Source: Wyeomyia smithii
Taxonomy: Eukaryota > Arthropoda > Insecta > Diptera > Culicidae
DNA: 64,000 nt
Reading direction: 5' to 3'
Assembly (NCBI RefSeq): GCF_029784165.1
Contig: NC_073696.1
Span: forward strand, 112,438,665 to 112,502,664
Shown here: in pieces, positions 1 to 9,260 of the stretch
How the letters are laid out: each line of letters starts with the position of its first letter
Position numbering within the stretch: position 1 is the first letter of the stretch
Made by a program: the position numbers and the translations under genes
The notes under the pieces: model-generated
Seen by the model: only the letters and a program-made list of their open reading frames with translations
Told to the model about the DNA's origin: nothing
Database searches by the model: none

Positions 1-583
1 AATTTGGTACACGCCAAGTTTGGCTTCCTGGAAATTTACGGCCGGATGTGATGTTTGTTCGAATACTATGGTAATTCGTCAGGGATGATGATGGTTGTAA
101 TTGCGGGAAATGCTTGTACATATTGTGAACATGAAATAATAAAGTTCGCACTTATCTGCGTTAGAAGTTCATATCCTAGAGGTTTTGAAGCTGTGTCAGG
201 AAGTGGAGTGAGGTTGTCGGTGTGTTTAATTCTACGGGTAAACTAATAATATTTCGTTATTTTCTTCGTAAATCAGGAATGAACAAATATAACAAGAAAA
301 TATAAAACAACACACGAAACAACAATTAGCTAACTATTTTGATAATTAAGCTTTGTGTGATCATATAAGCTTAATCGTGGAGTAACTCAATGAACTAAAA
401 GTCGGTATCATAAGGACGGAATCGCTTTTAATGTTTGCATTAAATAAAATGGATAATAATTGCCGATTGTTCGTGAGTTTACCTTAACACGCACTGACGA
501 AACTACCCACGCAGGATCAATCATAGTAACCCATGAGTTAGCAGAAAAACATTGACAGTTCTATCAGTCCAACTCTAACCGTG
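1..583. other. Unassigned AT-rich sequence
   Basis: I see no recognisable gene or repeat here. The only ORF is 63 codons, low complexity, and resembles no family I know. The stretch may include the decayed 5' flank of the DD37E element that follows, but no terminal inverted repeat could be identified. Confidence 0.5.
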
Positions 584-1474
584 ATGGCGAAAACAGTTAA
601 ACTGCTCCGTTCAGAAGTGCGTGCGAGCAAAGAACGGTACCCCGTCTCGTCGAAACGGACATATTCCGGCATCTACAAAATCTTGGAACTATTGGACAAC
701 AATCAGAGCATCGACAGAAAGCCTGGTTCCGGACGGCCGAAGACCCTGAGCGACAAGAATCTCCTAAGTATACTGAAGAGGAAGGCTGCATCGCTGCGTG
801 CGCTTTGCTGGGAGGCCCCAGCAACCGGTCAAACAGCGAAAGAGTACCTGGCAAACATTGGTTTCGGAGCTGCAGGCAATCACGCAACAGCAGCGGCGAA
901 TTTCGACGTGACGGTGGTGATGGACGTCGAGACCTTTCTCACCCTGGATAGCAACGACTGGTCAGGCGTTTCGTATTTTACTTTCCCCAAAAAGGTAGTG
1001 AGCCCCGAGGTAAAATTAATTTCACATACCAAGTTCCCCAAGAAGGTGCTGCTGTGGCTGACAACCAGCGTCAAGCGGATGTCAAAGCCGCTCTCCTTTC
1101 GCTCCGGACTGGCCGTAAACGATGAAATTTTTAGAACCAGGTTCCTGCCGAAAGTTGAATTGCTCATCGAGAAATAACATGAGCGCGAAGACGCGGTGTT
1201 CTTGCCAGATATGGCGTCGGCCCACTACTCGAAGCGATTGTTGTAGGAGATGGAACGGCTGAATATCGGTCTGGTACCCAAGCCGGCGAATCTGTTTATA
1301 CTCTCCCAGTTGCGTCCCATCGAGAATTTCTGGGCAAACCTGAAGTGTACGATCTGCTCCAACAATTTTGTCGCTAAAACTGAGGAGAAAGGGATCTCGA
1401 GATTGACTTTTAATAGCTCAGGGTTCTTGATGTTTCTTACGAGAAAATTTCCAAATTTAAATAAGTTTAAATAA
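584..1474 (+). pseudogene. Decayed DD37E (ITmD37E) mariner-type transposase
   Basis: This is a relic of an IS630-Tc1-mariner transposase, the DDE enzyme that cuts and pastes its own element. Reading starts at the ATG at 584 and stays in one frame to 1474, broken by TAA at 1175-1177 and TAG near 1226. Visible parts in order are a helix-turn-helix-like N-terminus with a GSGRPKTL linker, the first catalytic block VVMDVETF, the second block LPDMASAHYS, and the third block LRPIENFWANL. Counting from the D of PDMAS to the E of RPIEN gives exactly 37 residues, which identifies the DD37E group described from mosquitoes. In the first block the residue before E, an Asp in the second relic of this window (MDDETN), is Val, so the catalytic triad is probably broken as well. 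Nonfunctional. I did not find its terminal repeats. Confidence 0.85.
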
Positions 1475-1869
1475 AACTGGCTTCGTTTGCCGAATAACGC
1501 GAACTTAGTTTTAAAATAAAAAATAATTTATCTGGCAACACTTCCAGTCAAAAACAATAATTTTATAGATTCCTTGGTTCATTTTCTTCCAAAATCCAGT
1601 ATATTTCTCCCGAAATTCAGTATATTTTAGACGATTTACGTTTATAAATTGTAAGAAAAAAAAGGTTATGAAAAGTGTGCAATTTATTAATGAGGAGGGT
1701 TTTACAGAGCGGGGATTATTCTAATCGACAGCAAAATTGGGATTTTTTTCAAGAAGTAATCCTAGTTAATAAGCTCTCCACACTTTGTGACAAATCCGTG
1801 AAGGTCGTGTCCAAGTTATATGTACACTTCGTATGGAATGACGCATAAGCATGCAGCTAACGAAAAAAG
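1475..1869. other. AT-rich spacer
   Basis: Poly-A/T-rich sequence with no ORF of note. It may contain the 3' end of the DD37E element. No inverted repeat pairing with the other flank was seen. Confidence 0.4.
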
Positions 1870-2108
1870 AGTATAGTAGAGCACAGTTAAAATTAGAACA
1901 GAATCAGAGTTGAAGCAGAGTTACAGTGAGGCAGAGTTTGAGTTAGAGCAGCGTTGAAGTTAGAGCAGAGTTAGAGTTTAAGCAGAGTCAGAATTAGAGC
2001 AAAGTTGGGATTACAGCAAAATTAATGTTGGAGTTGGAGCAATGTTAAAGTTAGAGCAAAGTTAGAGCTAGAGCAGAGTCTGAGTTACAGTTAAGCAGAG
2101 TTAGAGCT
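1870..2108. repeat. GTTAGAG-type satellite, left part
   Basis: Degenerate tandem repeats of GTTAGAGCAGA / GAGTTAGAGCA. The array is interrupted at 2109 by a 6.2-kb transposon and resumes at 8286. It contains GTTAGAGCTAGAGCAG near 2054-2070, the same sequence obtained by joining the two flanks of that transposon. Confidence 0.85.
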
Positions 2109-2287
2109 GAGCAAAATCATTTCAAATCGCCTGGAAATACGCGAAAATTTAATCGACCAGTTTTGATTTGAATGAAACTTTGCACACGTATTTGGCTTAG
2201 CAAACTGAGCATTTTTCACAGGTGGAGAGATTTTTTACACCCATGAGTTACATTCTAAAACTGTCAGAGAATGAGTTGTAGCGAATC

Positions 2288-2301
2288 AAAAATGCATCAT
2301 A
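2288..2301. repeat. Target-site duplication of the Jockey insertion, left copy
   Basis: The 14-bp sequence AAAAATGCATCATA occurs here and again at 5288-5301, directly bordering the Jockey-type element. This is typical of target-primed non-LTR insertion. Confidence 0.85.
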
Positions 2302-2502
2302 GAGTGCGTCTTGAACTGTCCTACAGATCAGACGTTTTTTCGGTTGCTTGTGGACTGGTCTTTGACTGCCTATAGCTTCAAAGTTTGTGTTTTGTCAGTG
2401 TGTCTTTTAAAGACTACCTGAAAGTTATTTCCCATCAGTCTTTCTCAAGACTACCTACTTTTGAATTTAACATTTGTTTTAACTTTTTTCGTATCACCTG
2501 AA

Positions 2503-3012
2503 ATGGCTGGACGGAAAAAGAAACCTCGCATCGCTGCGGGGAGGAAAAGAGAGGCATCTCTTTCTGACACATCGAGTGTCTGTAGTGACAATCCTTTTGA
2601 TATTTTGCCTGAGCAAGAAGCTGGTGAAATGGAAGTTATTAATAATGAAACTATACAAAATATAAAATCTTCAAAAAAGGAGAAAGTTCCAGTTATTTTG
2701 ATAACTATTTCTTCTGAATTTAATATATTCAAAAAGGAACTTTCAACGTTTGTTTCTGACGTTAAAGTTACCTATCAAATTGGCCATAGAGGTGAATGTC
2801 GCTCATTAGCCGACTACGTAAAAGGTCGTGATCGTCTTGTTCAGTATTTAACTGACAAGATGTACAAATTTTTTACATATGACACCAAGAACGCCAAGCC
2901 GTTCAAGGTTGTCTTGAAAGGTCTCACCAACGATCAAACCGTTGATGAGATCAAACTTACTTTAACAGAATTACTTGGCATAGCCCCTAACAGATCAAAG
3001 TCATGTATGTAG
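2503..3012 (+). pseudogene. Jockey ORF1 (Gag-like nucleic-acid-binding protein), 3' truncated
   Basis: The ATG at 2503 begins MAGRKKKPR, a basic N-terminus followed by an acidic, Ser-rich stretch. The stretch from about residue 85 to the end, including YDTKNAKPFKVVLKGL and ending ELLGIAPN, looks like the start of the PRE_C2HC domain found before the zinc knuckles in Jockey-type ORF1. The reading frame ends at TAG 3010-3012 just past the deletion junction, so the expected CCHC knuckles that bind element RNA are absent. An upstream in-frame extension to 2461 has no ATG. The ORF1 assignment is strong, and the truncation is seen directly. Confidence 0.8.
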
Positions 3013-5062
3013 TGATTTGATCACACATGCTGACTTTGATTCTGACCATCTTCCAATAACTTTTTCTTTATCACATGAATCAGTTTTAAACCCTATGAGC
3101 TCTGTTTTCAATTATAACAAGGCTAATTGGGAAAGATACAAAACTCATATTGAGAGAAATTTCAATAATAAGCTTGATTTACAAAACGAAGTGAATATTG
3201 ATTCCGCTTTGGAAGCATTAAAATGTGCAATTGTTGATGCCAGGAATTATTCTGTTCCAAAGGCTCAAGTGAAATTTGATTCATCAATAATTGACGAAAA
3301 TCTTCAACTTCTAATTCGTTTGAAAAATGTCCGCAGACGTCAATATCAACGTTCTCGTGACCCTGTTTTTAAAACTATTTATAAAGATTTACAGAAAGAG
3401 ATTAAACATAGATTTACTCTTCTGAGAAATCAAAATTTTGAGACTAAAGTTGAAAAATTGAAACCATATTCAAAACCATTTTGGAAGCTGTCGAAGATTC
3501 TTAAGAAACCTTCAAAGCCTATTCCAGTTTTAAAAGATGGTGAACGTTTTCTTGTATCCAATGAACAAAAGGCTCAAAGACTTGCTCAGCAGTTTGAGAG
3601 TGTTCATAACTGAAATTTGAATTTTGTGAGTCCAATTGAAAATGAAGTCACACGTCAATTTGATTTAATTTCTTCCCAGAATTTTTTACCTGCAGAAATA
3701 ATTGAAACTAACTTGAATGAGATTAAATCAATTATTAAAAATTTCAAAAATATGAAAGCACCTGGTGACGATGGAATCTTTAATATACTAATCAAACATC
3801 TCCCTGAGAGCACAATGGAATTTTCGGTGAAAACTTTCAATTGCTGCTTCAAAATTGCATATTTTCCCAAATTATGGAAAAATGCAAAAATTACTCCCAT
3901 TTTAAAACCGGATAAGAACCCAGCTGAAGTTTCAAGTTATCGACCAATCAGTTTGCTTTCTTCAATAAGTAAACTGTTTGAGAGAATTATTCTTAACAGA
4001 ATGATGTCACACATCAACGAAAATTCAATTTTTGCAAATGAACAGTTTGGATTTTGCCATGGGCATTCCACAACTCATCAATTGCTCAGAGTTACTAATA
4101 TGATACGAGCTAACAAATCTGAAGGTTATTCCACTGGAGCTGCTCTTTTAGACATAGAAAAAGCATTCGACAGTGTTTGGCATAAAGGTTTGATTGCGAA
4201 ATTGCAAACTTTTAATTTTCCAATTTTCCTAATCAAAATTTTAAAAAATTATCTTACTGATCGAACTCTGCAGGTTGTCTATCAGAATTCAAAATCTGAT
4301 AGATTTCCTGTCAGAGCAGGTGTACCTCAAGGTTCAGTCTTGGGTCCAGTACTGTACAACATATTCACTTCAGATCTTCCTGATTTGCCTCCAGGATGCA
4401 CAAAGTCATTGTTCTGCGATGACACAAGCATTTCCGTAAAAGGAAAAAGTCTTCGTGTCATATGCAGTCGATTGCAGAAAAGTTTAGATATTTTTTCTTC
4501 CTACTTGCAAAAGTGGAAAATCTCTCCCAATGCTTCTAAAACTCAAATGATAATTTTTCCGCATAAGCCTAGGGCTTCTTTCCTCAAGCCAAACAATAAT
4601 CACGTTGTCAAGATGAATGGGGTTATTTTAAGTTGGTCCGACAAGGTTAAGTACTTGGGACTAATTTATGATAAAAAACTTATTTTCAAAGAGCACATTG
4701 AGAGTATACAAGCCAAGTGCATCAAATATACGAGATGTTTATATCCTCTCATTAACAGGAATTCTAAACTTTGTTTAAAGAACAAACTTTTGATTTACAA
4801 ACAAATTTTTAGACCAGCAATGCTTTATGCTGTACCGATCTGGTCAAGTTGCTGTTCAACAAGGAAGAAAACGCTCCAAAGGATTCAGAATAAAATTCTG
4901 AAAATGATTTTGAAGCGTCCTCCTTGGTTTGGTACACTCGAATTACATAGACTTACTGGTGTTGAACCATTAGAAGCTATGTCAAATAAAATTATTAACA
5001 ATTTTCGACAAAAATCGTTGCAATCCTCAATTGCTACGATAAGCTTTCTTTATAGCCAATAA
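3002..5062 (+). pseudogene. Jockey ORF2 remnant: endonuclease tail plus reverse transcriptase
   Basis: The open frame starts at the deletion junction and reads the very end of an apurinic-type endonuclease (SDHLPITF near 3041-3063), the linker, then the RT. RT blocks in order are KAPGDDGI, SYRPISLLSSISKLFERI, LLDIEKAFDSVWHKGL (catalytic Asp), AGVPQGSVLGPVLYNI, FCDDTS (the F-x-DD box, with Cys where Ala is usual), then a Jockey-type C-terminus with WSDKVKYLGLIYD. One in-frame TGA at 3611-3613 interrupts the linker. A diverged fossil of the same region at 60.4 kb has Trp at that position, so TGG to TGA is the likely change. Apart from that stop, 3614-5062 is open. Nonfunctional because the endonuclease is missing. 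Confidence 0.88.
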
Positions 5063-5301
5063 GTTAGCAATTAAGTTAGTTGTAAGTTTACTTCACCTTT
5101 TCTGACAAGTAGGTTTAAATCCCTACGAATGATAAGTCCTAATTGCGAAAGCAAACAAATCCTAACAATTAAAATTACAAATTTCTAGCAGTGTTGAGAA
5201 GTCACCATTTGTGATTGGACACACATACTCATTATTTACTAATATTTATCATAAATACTTAAGCTACTAACGAATCCCCCCTTAAAAAAAAATGCATCAT
5301 A

Positions 5302-5790
5302 AAAAAATATCCACTGTACAAAAAAAATTTTTTTTGACCAAAAAAAATTAAAAATAAACATTAAATTTTAATTTAAAAAAAAAAACAGAGTTGAATTTTT
5401 TTTATATTTTTTTTTAAAGAAACTTGACGTTAATACGCAAGTTTTAAAAAAAGTCCAGGATGGAGAAATGAAAAATAATTTTTTATGGTAGATTAATTTT
5501 TTTATGAAAATTATAATTCAAACATTTTTCAAAATATTTGTATTCTGATGATTTTAAAAGATGCAGAGAGTCATTTTGAATCAAGAAGCTCTTGATAGTA
5601 AACATTCTAAAGGCATCGGTTTTCGAGTTATTTCTAATTTAAGCTCGAAAAATTATAATTATTTGGGAAAATACACGTTTTACTTAATTTGTCCATGGTT
5701 CTTCAGCAAAATCCATACGTTCATTGGAATGCTTGATCAAAACTATACAGTTCATTCTTTGACAACAAAACGATTGGGCGAACGGTTCTC
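5302..5790. repeat. Inner part of left terminal inverted repeat
   Basis: The reverse complement of this stretch recurs at about 7557-8035, for example CTAAAGGCATCGGTTTTCGA near 5610 versus its complement near 7780, and GTCCATGGTTCTTCAGCAAA near 5691 versus its complement near 7697. The copies have diverged by point changes and small indels, and the right arm has an extra segment near 7630-7675. Confidence 0.8.
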
Positions 5791-5895
5791 AAGAAAAGAG
5801 TTAAATGTTCTAAGTGATATAAATATATATAAGAATCAAATATTTATTTTCGAGTTTTATTATCTTAGGAACATATTTTTTTGTGACATAGATAT

Positions 5896-6459
5896 TAGAG
5901 ATGGTCAGGTTTCGGGTTTTCAAACCCGAAACCCGAACTCGACCCGTACCCGTCGGGCTCGGGTTTGTAAATTTTTGAAAGTGTCGGGTTCGGGTCGGGT
6001 TCGGGTTTGAAACTTTTTGAAGGTGTCGGGTACGGGTCGGGTTCGGGTTCGATGGTAAAAAATTTTCGGGTTCAGGTCGGGTTCGGGTTCAAAAAAAGGT
6101 CGGGTTTAGGCCTGGAAACCCGAAACCCGACTATATCAAATAAGCATTTTTGTAAGATAATGATGTCTAATTTCATGCAACTGTGAAAATCACTAACATT
6201 TCAATATCATTCGAGGCTCAAAGCTTCAGGGCAGCCTCAAGTCGGTACAAAAAATCTACCCTCCAAAAAAAATCTCGGGTTCGGGTTTCACAGTTTCGGG
6301 TTCGGGTATTACAAAAATAAAATTTGCGGGCCCGGGTCGAGTTCGGGTTTGATCGAAAAAAAAGTTTCGGGTTCGGGTCGGGTTCGGGTTTCAATCGAAA
6401 AAAAAAATCGAGTACGGGTCGGGTACGGGTTTGAAAAAAGCCAAACCCGACCATCTCTA
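5896..6459. mobile_element. hAT-like MITE rich in GGGTTCGGGT repeats
   Basis: The 564-bp element starts TAGAGATGGTC and ends with the complementary GACCATCTCTA. It is flanked by ATAGATAT (5888-5895) and ATAGATAC (6460-6467), a 7/8-matching 8-bp target duplication. The 8-bp duplication and TAG-starting ends point to hAT. Both halves carry arrays of CGGGTTCGGGT and, inverted, ACCCGAACCCG, so the element can fold on itself. It has no coding capacity. The surrounding ORFs of 149 and 78 codons are translation of the repeat, not genes. Confidence 0.8.
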
Positions 6460-6487
6460 ATAGATACTTTACAGAACTAGTTTCACC

Positions 6488-7290
6488 TCATATTTTATAT
6501 ACATCATAAGTAAATGATTCGTCATCTTTTGAAAACAGCTTCGTTTGTATCTTATTTGCTGAAATCGGAACAAAAGAGTAATACTTTTGTGTGGCAGCTA
6601 TTATTATAGGTTTTTTTTTAACACAACATTTATTTGACACGGCACAATACCCATTATAAATTTTTTGAAAATATTGCTCCATTCTGTTACTCCTTGTTCA
6701 TATCCTCCATACGATACCCAACTAAATGACATTTTTGATGAATTTTTATTATTTTTCTGATTAGACCAATCATACAATTCTTTTGCGCTTGTAATGGGAT
6801 GTTCATGTTCTTTAGCTAAACTTGCATTTCTTGTCATTCGTTTTAATGTGCCACGAATTGCATCGCATGGGCCTTTACCATGAGATTTCGCAAAAAACGC
6901 CACTCTGCATCGGCGTTATATTTTGTTTTGAACTTGCAAAGACTTCCAAAGTTTTTTCTATTTTTATATTGTGAGGCAGCTCCATCAGACATTAATATCG
7001 CTTTTTCAACTGTATTGTTGTTTTCAAAAAACTCAATAATTTGGCAATGAACACCTGAACCGCAACAGTATCATGATGGAGTACTTCCGATATTATGCTG
7101 AAGCTGATATTCTTAAGTGTTCCAGATTCTGAATAGTAAACAACGAAGGGATGAATGGTGGCTTGACTATTATTCCAATAACTACACGAATCACAAATTG
7201 ATAAAGACGTATTAAAATTAGCTTGACTGTTCAAAAATTTTAATTTTGCAATAACGTTTTCGTTTAATTTGCGTAAGCTTGATGAGCACC
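6488..7290 (-). pseudogene. Transposase-like gene remnant of the long-TIR element (family not assigned)
   Basis: Read on the minus strand from about 7230 downward, three overlapping frames give parts of one protein: SCSYWNNSQATIHPFVVYY, then HDTVAVQVF, then ILMSDGAASQYKNRKNF, then FFAKSHGKGPCDAI and GTLKRMTRNASL. I recognise this motif series from repetitive transposon-encoded proteins in arthropods; SDGxASQYKNRKNF has the look of a DDE-type catalytic block. A one-base shift near 6903 separates the SDGAASQ part from the SHGKGPCD part, and the N-terminal portion is lost or not recognisable. It lies centrally between the ~700-bp inverted repeats, where the mobilising enzyme is expected. Calling it the element's transposase is an inference from position plus motif memory; it is dead in this copy. 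Confidence 0.65.
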
Positions 7291-7556
7291 GATGATCAGG
7301 AAAGGGTTTTCAGCATTTGGGCTTGGTGTATTCCATTTTCACTTTATTCATCTTCACAAAATGCAAACTGTTACTAACACATCTGGAGTAGTGCAATCGT
7401 ATTTATATACGAAAACAGATATTATAGGTAACCCAGTAGTTATTGGTTGCGTACTTTACAAACAGTTGTTATTAGTAAACAAGTAGGACAAACATATTAT
7501 TTTATAAAACATTCGGCAAGGGGGAACGTGTAGGTAGGTTTCGCGCTTCAGTTATT

Positions 7557-8285
7557 TATCCAATCGTTTTGTTGTCAAGGAATGAATTGTATATTTTTGA
7601 TCAAGCATTCCAATTTACCACAAAAGATCAAAACAATGGTCGCAGTGGTCCAAATCTTACAAAAAAAAGCATTCCAATGAACGTATGGTTTTTGCTGGAG
7701 AACCATGGACAAATTAAGAAAAACGTGTAGTTTCCGAAATATTAATAAGTTTTCGAGCTTAAATTCAAAATAACTCGAAAACCGATGCCTTTAGAATGTT
7801 TACTACCAAGAGCTTTTTGATTCGAAATGAATCTTTGCATCTTTTAAAATCATCAGAATACAAATATTTTGGAAAATGTTTAAATTAGAATTTTTATAAA
7901 AAAAATTATCATAAAAAATATTTTTCATTTCTTCATCCTGGACTTTCAACTTTTTTTTTAAATTGAAAATTAATGTTTATTTTAAATTCTTTTGGTCAAA
8001 AAAATTTTTTTTTGTACAGTGTATATTTTTTATGGTGCAATTTTAATTCCCTATAACTCATTCTCAGAAAGTTTTTCTATACAACCAACGGTTTCTAGGC
8101 GCAAATGCTTCGAATGAAACCTATGCCAAAAGGCATACGCCCTTTTAGAATGTAACTCATGGGTGTAAAAAATGTCTCCATCTGTGAAAAATGCTCAGTT
8201 TGCTAAGCCAAATACGTGTGCAAAGTTTCATTCAAATCAAAAATGGTCGATATTCGACCATAGGTCATTTGGCGCGATCTTGCTC
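7557..8285. repeat. Right terminal inverted repeat of the 6.2-kb transposon
   Basis: This is the inverted partner of 2109-2301 plus 5302-5790. It ends GATCTTGCTC next to AGCT and the resuming satellite. A further fragment of the same family lies at 54735-54905. Confidence 0.8.
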
Positions 8286-9260
8286 AGCTAGAGCAGAGTT
8301 GAAGTTAGAACATAGGTAGTGTAAGAGTAAAGTTAGAGTTAGAGTGAGGTTGGAGTTAGAGTAAAATCAGAGTTTATTTATTTAAGGTCTTAATGAAGTT
8401 AGAGTAAAGTTAGAGTTGGAGTACGTTAGAGTTAGAGTAAAGTTAGAGTTTGGGTTAAGTTAGACTTAGAATGAGGTTTATTTATTTGGGGTCTTCATGC
8501 AGTTAAAGTAAAGTTAGAGTTGAAGTAACGTTAGGGGCCGTTCCTAAACCACGTGGTCATATTTTCATCACTTTTCCCCCAGCCCCCCGTGGTCTTTCGT
8601 GGTGTTTTGGCCAACCCCCCCCCCCCCTTTGCGACTTTAACCACGTGGTCTTTTTATTTGTCAAGTGCCAAAAATTCGCTTAAAATTTTTACATTTCTAT
8701 TATTAAACTTTCAGCACATTCTATATTTCTAGAATGAAAAAACTTCATTCTTGACTTGGTGGCAACAATAAATTATAAGTTAAGAAATAGACCACGTGGT
8801 CATTTCGTTTACCCCCCACCCCTTCCTTGGTCTTTTTAATAACCCCCCCGTCCCCCTCTTTATGACCACGTGGTTTAAGAACGGCCCCTTAGAGTTGGAA
8901 TAAAGTTCGAGAGTAAAGTTAGAGTTAGAGTAACGTTAGAGTTAGAGTAAAGTTAGAGTTAGAGTGAAATTAGAGTTAGAGTAAAGTTGGAGTTAGAGTA
9001 AAGTTAGAGTTAAAGTAAAGCTAGAGTTAGAGTAAAGTTAGAGTTAGAGTAAAGCAAGAGTTAGAGTAAAGCTAGAGTTAGAGTATATTTAGAGTTATTA
9101 GAGTATATGTAGAGTTATAGTAAATTAAGAGTTAGAGTACAGTAAAGTTAAAGTAGAGTACAGTTAGAGTATAGTAAAGTTAGAGTAGAGTAAAGTTAGA
9201 GTAGAGTAAAGTTAGAGTAGAGTAAAGTTAGAGTAGAGTAAAGTTAGAGTACAGTAAAGT
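8286..9260. repeat. GTTAGAGTAAA satellite, right part
   Basis: Continuation of the satellite at 1870-2108, now with units such as GTTAGAGTTAGAGTAAA. Two inserts of about 25 bp contain TTTATTTATTT (near 8375 and 8475). From about 9176 the unit becomes a 16-bp AGAGTAGAGTAAAGTT repeated about five times, then passes into pure pentamers. A MITE occupies 8534-8888. Confidence 0.85.
8534..8888. mobile_element. PIF/Harbinger-like MITE
   Basis: 355 bp starting GGGGCCGTTCCTAAACCACG and ending with the near-perfect complement CGTGGTTTAAGAACGGCCCC. The flanks are TTA at 8531-8533 and 8889-8891, the 3-bp TWA duplication usual for PIF/Harbinger. CCACGTGG motifs occur at both ends and internally, and there are long C-runs. 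It has no coding capacity and is inserted in the satellite. Confidence 0.8.

Larger units (their letters stand above)
2302..5287 (+). mobile_element. Jockey-clade non-LTR retrotransposon, internally deleted
   Basis: An element of about 3 kb bounded by the 14-bp duplication AAAAATGCATCATA and ending in a short A-run (CTTAAAAAAA). It has a 5' leader, the first part of ORF1, then a jump straight into the last few residues of the endonuclease domain, the endonuclease-RT linker, a full RT, and a 3' UTR from 5063. Most of ORF1 and most of the endonuclease are missing at a junction near 3000-3012, so it cannot move by itself. It sits inside the left terminal repeat of the 6.2-kb DNA transposon and is therefore younger than that element. 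Confidence 0.85.
2109..8285. mobile_element. 6.2-kb DNA transposon with ~700-bp terminal inverted repeats
   Basis: The left end begins GAGCAAAATC and the right end finishes GATCTTGCTC. Inverted similarity runs inward from both ends, for example TTTGCACACGTATTTGGC near 2190 and its complement near 8210. After removing the inserted Jockey element, the left arm is 2109-2301 plus 5302 to about 5790, matching about 7557-8285 on the right. The flanks are AGCT at 2105-2108 and 8286-8289, a 4-bp target duplication, and joining them restores the satellite sequence. The interior carries a broken transposase-like gene on the minus strand. It contains two later insertions (2302-5287 and 5896-6459). The superfamily is not assigned. 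Long TIRs with a 4-bp duplication do not settle it. Confidence 0.8.

Noticed and set aside
5900..6450. CGGGTT arrays as telomeric or subtelomeric sequence
   Set aside because: They lie inside a short element with inverted ends and an 8-bp duplication, so they are transposon-internal.
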